From Dactylorhiza incarnata (Eukaryota > Streptophyta > Magnoliopsida > Asparagales > Orchidaceae): a DNA stretch of 64,000 bases. Positions 32,490 to 44,165 of the stretch are shown piece after piece. Made by a program: the position numbers and the translations under genes. Each line of letters starts with the position of its first letter. Within the stretch, counting starts at the first letter, position 1. The stretch spans positions 9,652,001 to 9,716,000 of the forward strand of contig JAWHQI010000019.1 in assembly GCA_033032865.1 (NCBI GenBank). Direction: 5' to 3'. Below the pieces are notes generated by a model. The model ran no database searches. It was not told the DNA's origin and saw only the letters and a program-made list of their open reading frames with translations.

Positions 32490-34270
32490 TGACTGTCCAA
32501 GACAAGCCCAGCAGCAGCAACACACAGACAGCTGATGCAATTCCTGAAGAAGAAGAGGTACAAGATGAAGTCACAGCTGAACCAATGGAACAAACACAGC
32601 CACCAGAGGACCCTCTTCCTGCTGCTGCAAGGCACCTGAGAGATCATCCAAGAGAGCTAATAATTGGGGATCATACCCAAGGCATATTGACAAGAAGCAA
32701 AGCTCATAATGAAGCACTATTCTTGAGCTTCCTCTCTCAAATGGAGCCCAAGAAGTTTAAAGAGGCCAATCAAGACACATTCTGGATTGAAGCAATGCAA
32801 GAAGAACTCCTACAATTCAAGAGATGCAAAGTATGGAAGCTGGTTCCACGACCTCAGGGACACAATGTGATTGGCACTAAATGGGTATACAGGAACAAGC
32901 TTGATGAGAATGGTACAATCATCAAGAATAAGGCCAGATTAGTAGCCAAAGGATACAGGCAAGAGGAAGGTATAGACTTTGATCAGTCCTTTGCACCAGT
33001 TGCAAGGTTGGAAGAAATTAGGCTATTCCTTGCCTATGCTGCCTACAAGGGGTTCAACGTCTACCAGATGGATGTCAAATCAGCATTTCTCAATGGAGAC
33101 TTGAAGGAAGAGGTATATGTTGAACAACCTCCAGGTTTTGTGCATCCAATCCTAACTTCTCATGTTTATCTTCTTAGGAAAGCACTATATGGTCTCAAGC
33201 AAGCTCCAAGAGCTTGGTATGAGACTTTGTCCAACTTTCTCCTCAAGAACAAGTTCATGAGGGGAAACATTGATAGCACATTATTTCTTAGGGAAACAAG
33301 GGGCAAGTGTCTCTTAGTCCAAATCTATGTTGATGACATAATCTTTGGGTCTACTGATGACAACCTATGCAAGAGATTTGCCAATCTAATGCAGGGGGAG
33401 TTTGAAATGAGCAGCATGGGTGAGCTAAAATATTTCCTTGGGCTCCAAGTGAAACAGTCTGATGATGGAATTTTCATCTCCCAGACCAAGTACACTAAGG
33501 AGCTCATCAAGAAATTTGGTATGGAATCAGCCTCCACCATGAGAACACCCATGGGGTCCAATGTATCATTAGACAAGGATGAAAAGGGAAAGGCCTTTGA
33601 TGAGTCCATGTACAGATGTATCATTTGATCCCTATTATACTTGACTGCTAGTAGGCCAGACATTATGTATGCTACATGTGTTTGTGCTAGGTATCAAGCC
33701 TGTCCAAAGGAATCTCACTACACCTCTGTGAAGAGGATATTGAGATACCTTAAGGCCAGCTTGCATCTTGGCCTTTGGTACCCTAAGAACAATGACTTTG
33801 AACTAACAGGCTTTTCAGATGCAGATTTTGCAGGTTGTATAGAAGACAGGAAGAGTACAAGTGGTACTTGTCAGTTCCTAGGGAGAAGATTGATATCTTG
33901 GAGCAGCAAGAAACAAACCAGTGTGGCAATATCCACAGCTGAGTCTGAGTACATTATTGCAGGTAGCTGTTGTGCACAACTCCTTTGGACACAGCATCAG
34001 TTAGAGGATTACAACCTCAAGGTAAGGGAATCTCCTTTGTATTGTGATTCATCCAGTGCAATATCTATTGCTAAAAATCCTGTCTCTCATAGCAGGACTA
34101 AGCATATAGTGATTAGATATCATTTTATTAGAGAACATGTAGAGTGTAAAGACATCTGTCTTGAATTTGTCCCCACTTACAAACAAGTAGCTGATATCTT
34201 TACAAAGCCACTGGATGAATCCAAATTCAATGCTTTCAAAATTGATCTTGGCATGCTTAGTGTAGAATAG
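32490..34270 (+). pseudogene. SIRE-like copia pol of E: RT and RNase H, 5' truncated, one stop
   Basis: The frame runs open from the junction at 32490 through an acidic integrase-RT linker to the RT domain: [67 protein letters not shown] and the catalytic YVDDIIFGS near 33330. An in-frame TGA at 33626-33628 replaces the conserved Gly before SLLYLTASRPDI, and a Cys replaces the preceding conserved Gly two residues earlier. RNase H then reads intact to 34270: FSDADFAGC, STAESEY, LYCDSSSA, RTKHI and ADIFTKPL. Gag, protease and integrase are missing upstream. Apart from the stop and truncation the protein is well kept. Confidence 0.92.
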
Positions 34271-34810
34271 TTGTAAATGTATGTGTAATAGCTGTCACTA
34301 TTGTTGATTATGAATGATGAATTATCAAACTAAACACTACAACTTAGTGACATGACTAGGACCCATCTTAAGCAAGAATATCTACATTAGGTCTAAACCC
34401 TATGATCAACTAAAATGCAGGAGTATGTTCAGCTGAATCAGCTGAGAAAAATCCCAGCTAAACCGCTGAGATGAGGAAACTGTCCCAGCGGTTGACAGTT
34501 CACTATCCCAGCTGAACCGCTGAGACGAGCAAAGTGTCTCAGCGGTTGACACTTTACTATCGCAGCGGCCTAGGTCTCCGTCTCAGCTGAACCGCTGAGA
34601 TGGGGTATGTTCAATATGACATCTGTTAATTAACCCAGAAATCCTTGAAACAATAAGGTAATTAAGTCTAAAAACCTAGGGTTAATAAAATCGAAACTAA
34701 AAATCTATAAATAGACACATTGCAACCTATAACAAACCACAAAGCCAAACCTTTAGCCGCCGAGACGATTCATCTTCTCTCCCATCTCAGCGCATCGATT
34801 CTCTGCTTCT
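34271..34810 (+). promoter_or_regulatory. Internal promoter-like region before ORF3 of E
   Basis: Between the end of pol and the ORF3 ATG lies a 540-bp non-coding region. It contains a cluster of AACCGCTGAGA/TCTCAGCGGTT words (34425-34605), then TATAAATAG at 34706-34714, then the ATG at 34811. One pair, AACCGCTGAGAC (34515) and GTCTCAGCGGTT (34547), makes a perfect 12-bp stem with a 9-nt loop. The same word is clustered upstream of the TATA box in the LTR of E (38150-38340), while the surrounding sequence differs. I infer a separate promoter for ORF3. Confidence 0.6.
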
Positions 34811-37387
34811 ATGGCGCCAAAAAGCTCGAAAGATCTCCTGGAAGGCTATGAAATAGTAAGAAATGGATTCTCTCATGCCTCTGAAGAAATTCGACAAGTG
34901 ATTCATCTAATGGAAGCTCAAGGTCTGGAGCACATGCTGTCTGAACCATGCTGCATTCTCAAAGTTAAAGTTCTGGAATGGTTCAACCATGTCAAACTGT
35001 CTCCATCCAAAACCATCCTAATGTCCAAGATAGGAGGTGAGAAGATAAAGATTACTGCTAAAAGGCTGGAGAAGGGGCTAAAATTAACTCCCTGCAGTAA
35101 AACTGAAGAGGAAGGGATATCTGAAAAGGACAAGCAGACTGCCCTAAAGTGGATAGGATACAGTGAAAGTAAGACCAGTTGTCTAAGAAGGAAGTTCTTC
35201 AATCAACAGGGGAAGCTGTTGTCTGATATTGTGGGCAAAGCTATCCTATGCAAGCCTGGTTCACATGACACTGTCTCACAGTTCATGTTTGAATTAATGA
35301 CAAGGATAATTCTGTCCAAGAGAACCTCATGGGGAGAAGTCATCTTTCAAAGGATAAAGTAATCTCTCCAAGCCCCCAATATGGGAAGAATACTATCTCT
35401 GTACCTACAGAATAGTTATTCAGAGACCTTTGCAAACTCCAAGGGGTCAAATCTCCATTACCTCAAAAGTATGGACATTAAGACTCTGGATAGATTCTCC
35501 AGAGTGCTCTTTATGAGCCAGCCAACTGTGGCAAAGGAAAAGAAGAACGAAGTATCCCAGCAGAAATCAAATTCATCCTCAAAGTCAGCTGGATCTGACA
35601 ATGAAGATAGTCATGGGTCTGATCATAGATCTGCCAGCAACCCAATGAACATTGACAATGAAGAGGTCCCCAGGACAAATGAGGAGCCCCAAGGAAGTGT
35701 TGTGCCCAATCCTGAGCCAACCCAGATGAATGCTGATCCAGCTATTCATCATGCTGAAGATGAATTTCCCAACTCACCTATACATGGTAAATTAGGACTT
35801 CAGTTAGGTCTCTTTTCTCTATCAATAGTATAGTCTAGGTGTCTAATTCATCAATCATTTTTCAGGTGACCTTAGACCTAAGGATGCCCCAAGTGAGGGG
35901 AGCATAGCCCAGCCTATGAAGGAGGAGGTGGGTATGCTAGTGAGGGAGAACATCAACATGAATTGGTGTCACCTAATGCCCCATCTGAGGGGGAGTCGAT
36001 CCCTGATAATGAGAGGGCTGATGCTCAGAGTGGAGCTGAAGAGATGGTTGAAAAGGAACTTCCCCAGGAAAGGCCAGTTGGAGCTCTGGACACTTCTGAC
36101 CTGTTAAATTCAATACAAATAATCATTGAGGGTCAGCTGTTGTCTATGAAAGAGATTGTTGCTGCAAAGGTTCATGATGTATCTACCCAGATAAGGAATG
36201 AATTACATTCAACAAGAACTGCATTGACTCAGGAGATTCAGGCCAGTGAGCAAAGAATGGAGTCAAGAGTGGCTGAAGTGAGAACTGAAATGAATGCCCA
36301 GGTTAATGATGTCAAAACCGCATTAGATCATATCCTTCTGCAGATGAGAAGATGGTTTGAAATGGCCAAAAATACTGTTGCTGCCCAACACACAGTTCTG
36401 AAGGATATAGCAGACCATCAAGGGGATTCCACAAAGGACATCACATATGTAAAGAATCATCTTTACAAAAATGAGAATGTCTGGGAAAAAGCTGTTGCAA
36501 GGATGGCACAAGTGGTCAACACATCAAGCAGCCAAGTCAAGTCCCAGATTGACAAGGCAAAGGAATATATTTTGGATGATGTGGACAACTCCTTACAAAG
36601 TCTCTCTCAATCCATAGTGGATCAATACTCTGAAATAGAGAAGAAGATAGTGGCACACAGCAAAGAAGGGGAAGAGAATATTCTCAATCTACATGCTAAG
36701 CTGAAAGGAGCTCACATACAGCTGTATAACTACATGGAGACCTCCCACAAACTGATACTCTCCAATCAAGAAGAAGCCAACAAGCAAATGGTGGAAGTGG
36801 TCAACAATGCTTCCAGTGCTATTCAAGAAAATATCCTTACCATGGCTAGAAAGGTAACTGATAATCAATGGGAGTCCAGCTTAAAGGTGTTGCAAGGAAC
36901 AAGAATTGCTTTGAATCTGCCAGTCTTGAACCCTAGCAGAGATGAAGACTTTGACTTCCAAAGTCAATCAAATCTAATTGCAGATGAGAGAGCAGCAAAT
37001 AGGAGAAGGGTAGAGGGTATTCAAACTGCTGAAGAATACATGGCACAAAAGAGAATGGAAAGATTAGAGGATCCACTCCATGAAGATGATAATCTGGAGT
37101 TGGACACAATTGTTGTCAATACCTGGGTGAGCCATGGAAATCCAATGAAAGACATTGACCATGTATATTCAGCTGCTGAGTGGATCAAACATCTTGAAAG
37201 GGAATCTTTAAGGGAAAGGATTCTCAAAGAAAATATGGTAAGAAGGGAAACTCCTTTAAGGATTCCCCCAAGATATCTTCCCAAGCCACTTCTGTACTTC
37301 AAAGTAAAGGAGAAGATCAAAGCTGCTGCTGAAGCTAGGAAAAGAAAGTCTACAGATGGAGAGAGTTCTTCCCAGGGTCAATCTTAG
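34811..37387 (+). pseudogene. ORF3, envelope-position gene of E (SIRE env-like), broken
   Basis: It lies after pol in the same direction, where SIRE/Maximus elements carry their env-like ORF. The N-terminus (MAPKSSKDLLEGYEIV) and the LLSDIVGKAILCKPGSHD block match ORF3 of F. A TAA near 35360 interrupts it. 35381-35833 is acidic and Ser-rich. A GT-AG segment (35787-35865) may be an intron. After a phase change near 35930, 35963-37387 gives 474 residues dominated by a long coiled coil (about residues 45-330), then a basic tail. No convincing transmembrane segment or signal peptide is seen, so a true envelope role is doubtful. Confidence 0.75.
35787..35865 (+). other. Possible intron in ORF3 of E
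   Basis: The donor is CATG/GTAAAT and the acceptor TTTTTCAG/GTGACC, with stops inside in the ORF3 frame. Joining the two sides keeps an open frame for a short way, but a second phase change near 35930 is still needed, so the evidence is weaker than for F. Confidence 0.4.
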
Positions 37388-37965
37388 GAAAACCAGCCTT
37401 GACATTTCTTTTGAATTAAATCTACAACTATAGTTGAATTTTCTTTCATATCTGCACTGAACATTTACAATGCAATGAAATTTCATATTCTGATCATAAT
37501 ATTGTGCTTGTTACTATTGATATATGTACTATGTATTTATTATCTTTAGTATTCACTATCTTAAATGGGATGTTCAGATTGAAATGGATAAGCTATTATA
37601 GAAAATAGCTCTCCAATTGAGGGGGAGTAAATTCCCTGCTCAGGTTGAAGGGAAGTTAGCAAATGCTCAGACTATATAGGTTAGCCTACAGGTTGATCCA
37701 AAAGGATCTATAGATGTTATCTCTCTATACATAGAAAGTTAAGGGGGAGATAGTAAGTTAAGGTTGAAAAAGCCAGAAAGGGGGAGATAGGTCCAGTACC
37801 AATGCTGGAGAAAGGGGAGAAAGGGCCAGTGCAAATGCCTAGGGTGTTAGGTCCTATGCTTCACAGATTACTTCTCTAAAAGTTCATTTTTTTCTGTGAT
37901 AAGATTTCTATTGTTAATGGACCTTAGCATTGGGGATGTTCTGCCTTCTTCAAATAGGGGGAGAT
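37388..37965 (+). other. 3' untranslated region and polypurine tract of E
   Basis: There is no ORF. GGGGGAG motifs recur (near 37620, 37742, 37780 and 37800). The last purine run, AAATAGGGGGAGAT at 37952-37965, directly precedes the LTR. Confidence 0.75.
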
Positions 37966-38149
37966 TGTTGGGTATATTGTCACCAATATAACCTTGATTT
38001 GAAGAGGCATCACTCTTAATGCTAAGGACATATTGTATTTAACAAAGCTATACTTGTGAAGGATATACAGGCATAGGTGACTCAAAAGGAAGGGCCACAA
38101 ATGGCCCTAGATAAGAAGAAATTAAATCATCCACAAGGAGATGAAGATC

Positions 38150-38340
38150 TGTCTCAGCATAACCGCTGAGACGATGGGCCAGAACCGCTGAGACGAGGAG
38201 CCGTCTCAGCGGATCCACTGAGAAGAAGATTGGAGCAACCGCTGAGAAGGGAACTGAATCTGCCACTGAGACTGGAAGCAGTCTCAGCCCAACCGCTGAG
38301 ACTGGATGCTGTCTCAGCCCAACCGCTGAGACAGATCCAA
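38150..38340 (+). repeat. AACCGCTGAGAC word cluster in E LTR
   Basis: About nine forward and reverse copies of CCGCTGAGAC/GTCTCAGCGG, many in inverted pairs, lie upstream of the TATA box. The same word occurs before ORF3 of E and at 63690-63800 in M. Confidence 0.8.
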
Positions 38341-38454
38341 ATGTTTTGACGGGATCTGCTTTTGGCGCAAATGACATTTGAGAGGGAAAAGCAAGTCCAA
38401 TCAGCCCCATACTGTGTCAGGAGGATTGATATAGCCGTTGGAGCCTTCTGGGGG

Positions 38455-38462
38455 TATAAAAG
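38455..38462 (+). promoter_or_regulatory. TATA box of E LTR
   Basis: TATAAAAG lies 115 bp after the word cluster and about 310 bp before the hairpin array, so the array would be transcribed. Confidence 0.7.
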
Positions 38463-38772
38463 AAGATGTTAGGGCAAATCAAGGAGTACTGTTCCATTGA
38501 GAAGCTTTTGCTACATGCCGCAATCGAGCATTCGCGATTCAGCCAGTTGAAGTCATTCTCTGCAGCTAAAGTTAATCTTATAAGGGAGATTAGTTAGCTC
38601 TTCCTGTACAAACTCAAGAAGGGCAAGTTAATCTTCTGCTTTGCTGAAGGAGAAGATCAAGGGGATACAAATCTGAAGCTATTATTTTCAGATCTAAAGA
38701 AAGGATTCAGAAGACCTAAGAGTAAATCCTTTTGTCTTTTGTATCTAACTCAAACTCTATTACATCTTTGTA

Positions 38773-39098
38773 AGGCATTGTTGCCTGAGTAAAAGGCTGT
38801 TGAGCCTGTGTGTAAAGCTGTGTTGACAGCTTGAGTGGTAGGACTTCTTGATAGGTCTAAGGTAGGAAATCTGTGGGATTTCTGAGTGGTAGGAGTTCAT
38901 AACTCTGAGCTGTAGGGCTGTTGAGCCTGAGGTGTAGAGTTGTTAAGCCTGAGGTGTAGGGCTGTTGAGCCTGAGGTGTAGGGCTGTTGAGCCTGAGGTG
39001 TAGGGCTGCTGAGCCTGAGTGTATGGCTGATGTGCCTGAGGTAGGATCACTCTTGATCTGAGAAGTTCTGAGGAACTTGTGGTGTAAGCTCAAGGAGC
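38773..39098 (+). ncRNA. Hairpin array in E LTR with complementary stem changes
   Basis: About 14 units of 20-26 nt are separated by CTGAGGTGTAG-type spacers. Perfect stems include AGGCA/TGCCT (38773), AGGCT/AGCCT (38794), AAGCTG/CAGCTT (38815), GAAATC/GATTTC (38866), GAGTT/AACTC (38893), GGCT/AGCC (38916 and later copies), GATCA/TGATC (39045), AAGTTC/GAACTT (39063) and GCTC/GAGC (39088). The loop is often GTTG or TGTTGA. One unit (38936-38950) is decayed. So many different but self-complementary stems in one tandem array are hard to explain without selection on pairing. Confidence 0.85.
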
Positions 39099-39330
39099 CG
39101 AGATTGGAGATTGTGGCCTTGTCTAACTCATTGTTAGAAAGGTGAAGGGGGAAAGAGGACTACTCAAGACACCTTGTCTTGAGGAACCTCTATACATCCT
39201 TGTGTGTTTTCTGTGCTTGTGTTTTCTGCAGCTAGAAACATTAGGTTTAAACAAAGAAAATAAGTAGAACCTATTCACCCCCCCCCCCCCCCCCTCTAGG
39301 TATTATTGACTACACCTATATAAACTATCA

Positions 39331-41550
39331 GATTTGCACAAGCAAAATCTCGCCTTTCACTTCCCTAAGAAACAATGTCTTATCTATTGTTCCTTTTGTA
39401 AATTTGTTCTCAAGAAGGAACCTAGACAATGTCTCATACCAGGCTCGGGGTGCCTATTTGAGACCATACAAAGCTTTATGTAAATAATATACATGATCAG
39501 GAAAGTTAGGATCTGCAAAACTTGGAGGCTGAGCTACATATACTTCCTCTTTAAGGTCTCCATTCAGGAAGGCTGACTTCACATCCATCTGGAAAACCTT
39601 AAAGCCCTTATATGCAGCAAAAGCTAGAAATAATCTGATGGCTTCAAGTCTTGCTACTGGTGCAAAGGTCTGATCAAAATCAATCCCTTCTTCTTGCCTG
39701 TATCCTTGTGCAACCAGTCTTGCTTTGTTCTTTGTAATGATGCCCTTTTCATCAAGCTTGTTCTGGTAGACCCATTTGGTTCCAATCACATTTTGTCCTT
39801 TGGGTCTTGGTACTAACTCCCAAACTTTACATCTCTTGAATTGGTTGAGCTCCTCTTGCATAGCAAGGATCCAAGATGGATCGGTGTTTGCTTCTTCAAA
39901 CTTCTTCGGCTCAATCTGTGAAAGAAAACTTAAATGTAAGACTTCGTTAGTTGTACCTCTTCTCGTTAGAACTCTGCTTGAATGATCTCCGATATTCTGA
40001 TCAGCTGGATGATCTCTTGAATATCTGACTCCCAAGTTACTTGCATTTTTAGGAGCAACTTGAGGTTCAGCCACCTCTGGAACATCTTCTTCTTCATGAA
40101 CTTCTTGTTCATCTTCAGAGTGATCTGAGATCCCTTCTGTCAACTTTGGTGCATCATCTGTGGTATTTACTCTATCTTTCAAATTGAGTTCCTTTAGCTT
40201 TTCACCTGCATCTTCAATGAACACACTAGATGAGTTGCTATGCAGCAGGCTCGTCTCATCAAATACAACATGGACTGTTTCTTCTACCACCAGAGTTTTC
40301 TTATTAAAAATCTTATATGCCTTACTATGGCTAATATATCCTACGAAAATACCTTCAAAACATTTTTCACTAAACTTGGTTGTGGGATGTTTTCCATTGT
40401 TAAGTACATAGCATTTACTGCCAAAAATTCTAAAATATGAAATCTTTGGTTTTCTGCCCTTTAGAATCTCATATGGGGTCTTCCGATGGTTCTTATTGAT
40501 GAGTGCTCTGTTTTGCACATGGCAAGCTGTGTTGATAGCTTCTGCCCAGAAGTATTCTGGAAGAGCAGAATCACTCAACATAGACCTGCCAGCTTCTATG
40601 AGGGTTCTATTCTTTCTCTCGGCTACTCCATTTTGCTGTGGAGTACGTGGAGAGGAAAACTCATGGTAGATACCTTGACTTTCACAAAACTCTGTCATGG
40701 CCCCAGACTGAAATTATGTTCCATGGTCACTTCTGATTTTGACCACTGAACAGTCAAGTTCATTCTGAATAAGCTTGACAAAAGTAGTGAATATGCCAAA
40801 GGTTTTTGACTTAGGTTTTAGAAAGAATACCCATGCAAACCGGGAATAGTCATCAACAATAACCAAGGTGTAAGCTTTCCCACCTAAGCTTCTAACTGAC
40901 ATTGGACCAAATAAATCCATATGCAGCAGATGAAGACATCTGGTAGAATTATTGCCAATTATGCTCTTAAAGCTAGCCTTTATTTGCTTACCCATTTGGC
41001 AAGCATGGCAAGGGCTTTCTTTAATGCATTTAACTTTGGGGGCATCCCTTACCAAGTTGTGAGAAAATAACATAGATATAGTTTTGAAATTAATATGTGC
41101 TAGTCTCTTGTGCCATTGGTCACAAAGAGATGCACTATCTTTGGCAACAAAACACACTGGGGTAGAAGACTGTAAACATATAAAATCCAAACAGTATATA
41201 CCACTACTCCTAGAGCCTGCTAAAATAGTTTCCGCAGACACGGTCATCTTTATCAGGCATCTATCTCTAAAGAACTCAACAGTATAGCCTTTGTCACACA
41301 GTTGGCTTATGCTAATCAGATTGTATTTCAATCCTTTCACATGAGCTACACGTGTGAAAACGACTGAGCCGATGGTTATTGAACCATAGACGATAATAAT
41401 ACCTCGTTCAGATCCGCCAAACTTTACTTTAGGCCCGTTCTCAACTGGAACATAATCCTGAAGTAATCTTCTTCTCTCGGTCATATGCCGAGAGCAACCA
41501 CTGTCCAAATACCAGATAGGAATTTCGTTGGCCTTTGGACATTCCTGCAA
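39331..41550 (-). pseudogene. SIRE-like copia pol of G: protease, integrase and RT start
   Basis: Frame 41550-40714 begins with the protease (WYLDSGCSRHMT) and continues through the GAG-pre-integrase region (WHKRLAHIN) and the integrase zinc and core regions (CHACQMGKQ, HMDLFGPM, VDDYSRFAWVFFLK, RSDHGT). A TAA follows at about 40712 in place of the next conserved residue, and the same phase continues at 40698 ([29 protein letters not shown]) into RT ([29 protein letters not shown]). A TAG near 39451 replaces the Gln of the YGLKQAP motif. The gene then reads to 39331, just before the YVDD motif, where E interrupts it. The rest of pol is lost. Confidence 0.92.
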
Positions 41551-43873
41551 ACATGATCAATACCCCTTAGGAACCCAAACATTTTTGGGCCCTTGGTTCC
41601 TTGTTAGTGAACACCACTTGGAACATTAACTTTGCAAGTGGTCGGTCTTGCACTGTTAACTCGTGGAGTTCTTGGCACAATATGATTGAACCAACAATCT
41701 ATGGCAAAATGACCAATTTTTCCACAACACCATCATTCAAATCTATTGTATCTCCTCTTTGTGTTCTGCTGAGCCTTTTGAACGGGTGGCTTTGCAGGAG
41801 GAGCAACCTTGGAGGTAGAAGCCTCGTTGGTGCAACATACATAATTCTTAGGCACAATAGGGTTGACCTGCGGTGCCTTCTTAGCATTTGATCCATGAAC
41901 GAATGGTCCATGATGCTTCAATTGAACTTCCTCATAAGGAGCCTTGAGGGAGCTAGATCCAAAGTCTCTTGGTCTGGTCCACACTGAGTTCACCTTGGCA
42001 GGCTCAACATGGGTTGGTCTGCTGAAGTGACCATAAATGCTCTCAAGATCATAGGTGTTTGTAGGAAGAATCACCTTCTTGAAAGTTGGAGCACACTGTG
42101 AACCCTTACCATTTGCTTTAGCAGCTCTTCTTTTGGATGACTTACTTAGGCTCTTTTCAGCAACATGGCCCAAACCACTACTACCAGAACCAGCAGTGAA
42201 AGTGTCTATGATAGGCAAAACTGTCTTGGGCTTAGAGAAGTTCATTGTGATCTTCTTTTGAGCCTCAAGCTGTTTCGTCAAATCATTGATAATTTCACTC
42301 TTCTGAATGCCTGCTGAAGTGGCCTATGAGAGTGCAATCTTCAAGGATAAGATTTCTTCCCTTAGTAGGTTAGATTCTTCAATCTCCTTTCTCAGATTTG
42401 ATTCTTGATCCTTTAGGGATTGAATATCCTTTGATTGAGTTTTAACAAGCTTTTGACACTTGTTAAACCCCTTCAACATTTCCTCATACTTAGCAGTCAA
42501 CTCAGAATCCTCTTCCGAATAGTAGTTTTCATTAGCATCAGATGCCGTTTCTGAACATGAAAGAGGTGTAGAAGATAATACCTGACCGGTGAAAGGAACA
42601 ATATCTTTGTCATCATCTGACATAGCCATTAGACTGTAGAAGCAGTCTTCTGTGAGACCTTTTCCTCTATATTGACCAAATTGGTCTTCTGTATCAGGTT
42701 GAGCCATAAATCCAAAGAATGCCTCTTCATCTGAGTTAGACTCATTTGAGTCACTATCACTCAGAGTCTTGGACTTCTTGGCAACAAAACTCTTCTCCTC
42801 TTTCTTCTTTCCTTTGAAGGACTTCTTTTCTTCTTTTCTTGAAGATTCCTTCTTCTTGTGTGGGCAATCAGCTATCATGTGCCCTGGCTTTTTACAACAA
42901 TAACAAATGGGTTCAGTATAATTGTGTTTGTTCGGTTTAGAACCATACCTGTCGTTTCTGTCACGGTGTGATCTACTATGATCACTTGAGGAAGATGAAC
43001 CTTTTCTCATTTGTCTCCTCTTGCTAAGTAACTTTTTGAATTGCTTGGAGAGGAGGGAAAATTCTCCTTCAGATAGTTCTGAATCTGCAGAACTGCTTTC
43101 AGCTTTATCCTCAGAAGACTCATCCCTCACAGGGGACAGAGCCCTACTTCTCCGGGAGCTTTCAGCCTTTAGAGCAATGGTATTCTCCTTGCCAGAGCTC
43201 CTACTGCTTTCCTCTTCTGACTTCCTGATATTAAACTTCAGCTCATGGGAAAGCAGCTTCCCATACAGAATTTGTGGCTCCGTAGTGGCCAACTTACCAT
43301 ATTCTCTGATAGCTATCACTTTGGGGTCCCATTCCTTAGACAGGGATCTAAGGAATTTATCGTTTAGTTCACCCATGGTGAATTCCCTTCCATAGTTTCT
43401 CAAACCATTTACAATCTTGAAGAATTTCTCGTAGGTGTCAGAAATTGTGTCTTTGCCTGTTGCTTGAAGGCTTCATATTCTTGGTTCAGCAAAGACTTCC
43501 TGTCATCTCGAACTTCTTCAGTACCTTCCATCAAAACCACAATAGAATCCCACATCTCTTTTACAGACTTGCAGTGAATCAGATTTTGTAGCATTGAATC
43601 ATCAACTGCACCTGCTATGATGTGCTTCGCTTTCTTGTCCAGAGTGACAAATGCAATTTCGTCCTTTGTCATATCCATTAGTTTCTTTGGCACCTTTTTG
43701 GTGGGATCAATGGTAGAAGCAACCGTAGGAATGACGGGACCTTCCTTAACTATCTGGGAGATTCGGGGATCATTTGCTTCCATGTAGAAGATAACTCTTT
43801 CTTTCCACATGGGGAAATTTTCCTTAGTGCAAACTGGGAGCTTGGAGGAAAACCTTTCCAAGCCTCTGTCCAT
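41551..43873 (-). pseudogene. Gag of G with two zinc knuckles, broken
   Basis: It starts at 43873. Residues 1-150 have the copia gag pattern (FPMWKERVIFYMEA, KEMWDSIVVLMEG, RKSLLNQEYEAF). A frameshift occurs near 43450, after which 43403-42324 continues (FLRSLSKEWDPKV, Ser-rich part, Lys-rich part). The first knuckle is CYCCKKPGHMIADC near 42860-42908. A TAG near 42325 is followed in phase by 42281-41733. The second knuckle, around 41712-41732, has its first Cys codon changed to TGA (CGKIGHFAIDC remains). Gag would package the RNA; two knuckles are normal for this lineage. Confidence 0.9.
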
Positions 43874-43937
43874 AGATAGAGATCTTGAGAACGTAGAAGG
43901 ATCTTTAATCTAGGTATTAACCTCTTAAAGATAACCT

Positions 43938-43952
43938 AGCTCTCATACCAAT
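43938..43952 (-). other. Primer binding site of G
   Basis: The minus strand reads ATTGGTATGAGAGC, one base different from TGGTATCAGAG, directly after the 5' LTR end. Confidence 0.8.
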
Positions 43953-44165
43953 TGAAAGAAATCGTTGTCTACCTAAATCACCTAGAGGGGGGTGAATAGG
44001 TGATCTCTACTGCGATTGCGGAATAAAAAATTTTGCACAAACACAACAGAAAAAATCACAGCACAGAGACACAAGATTTATAGAGGTTCCCCAAGGGTGG
44101 GTACTACTCTCTCCCGCTCCGCCTATCTAGCACTTCGGGCTAGCGTCGGCAACTTCACCAAAACT

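Larger units (their letters stand above)
37966..39330 (+). repeat. 3' LTR of E
   Basis: It runs from TGTTGGGTAT to CTATCA, where G pol resumes. In order it has an AT-rich start, a CCGCTGAGAC word cluster (38150-38340), TATAAAAG at 38455, a hairpin array (38773-39098), AGAGGACTACTC and a long C tract at 39280-39295. The 5' LTR is not in the window, having been lost with the front of E. Confidence 0.88.

Noticed and set aside
37388..37965. Further ORF after ORF3 of E
   Set aside because: Stops in all frames and repeated GGGGGAG runs fit a 3' untranslated region and polypurine tract.
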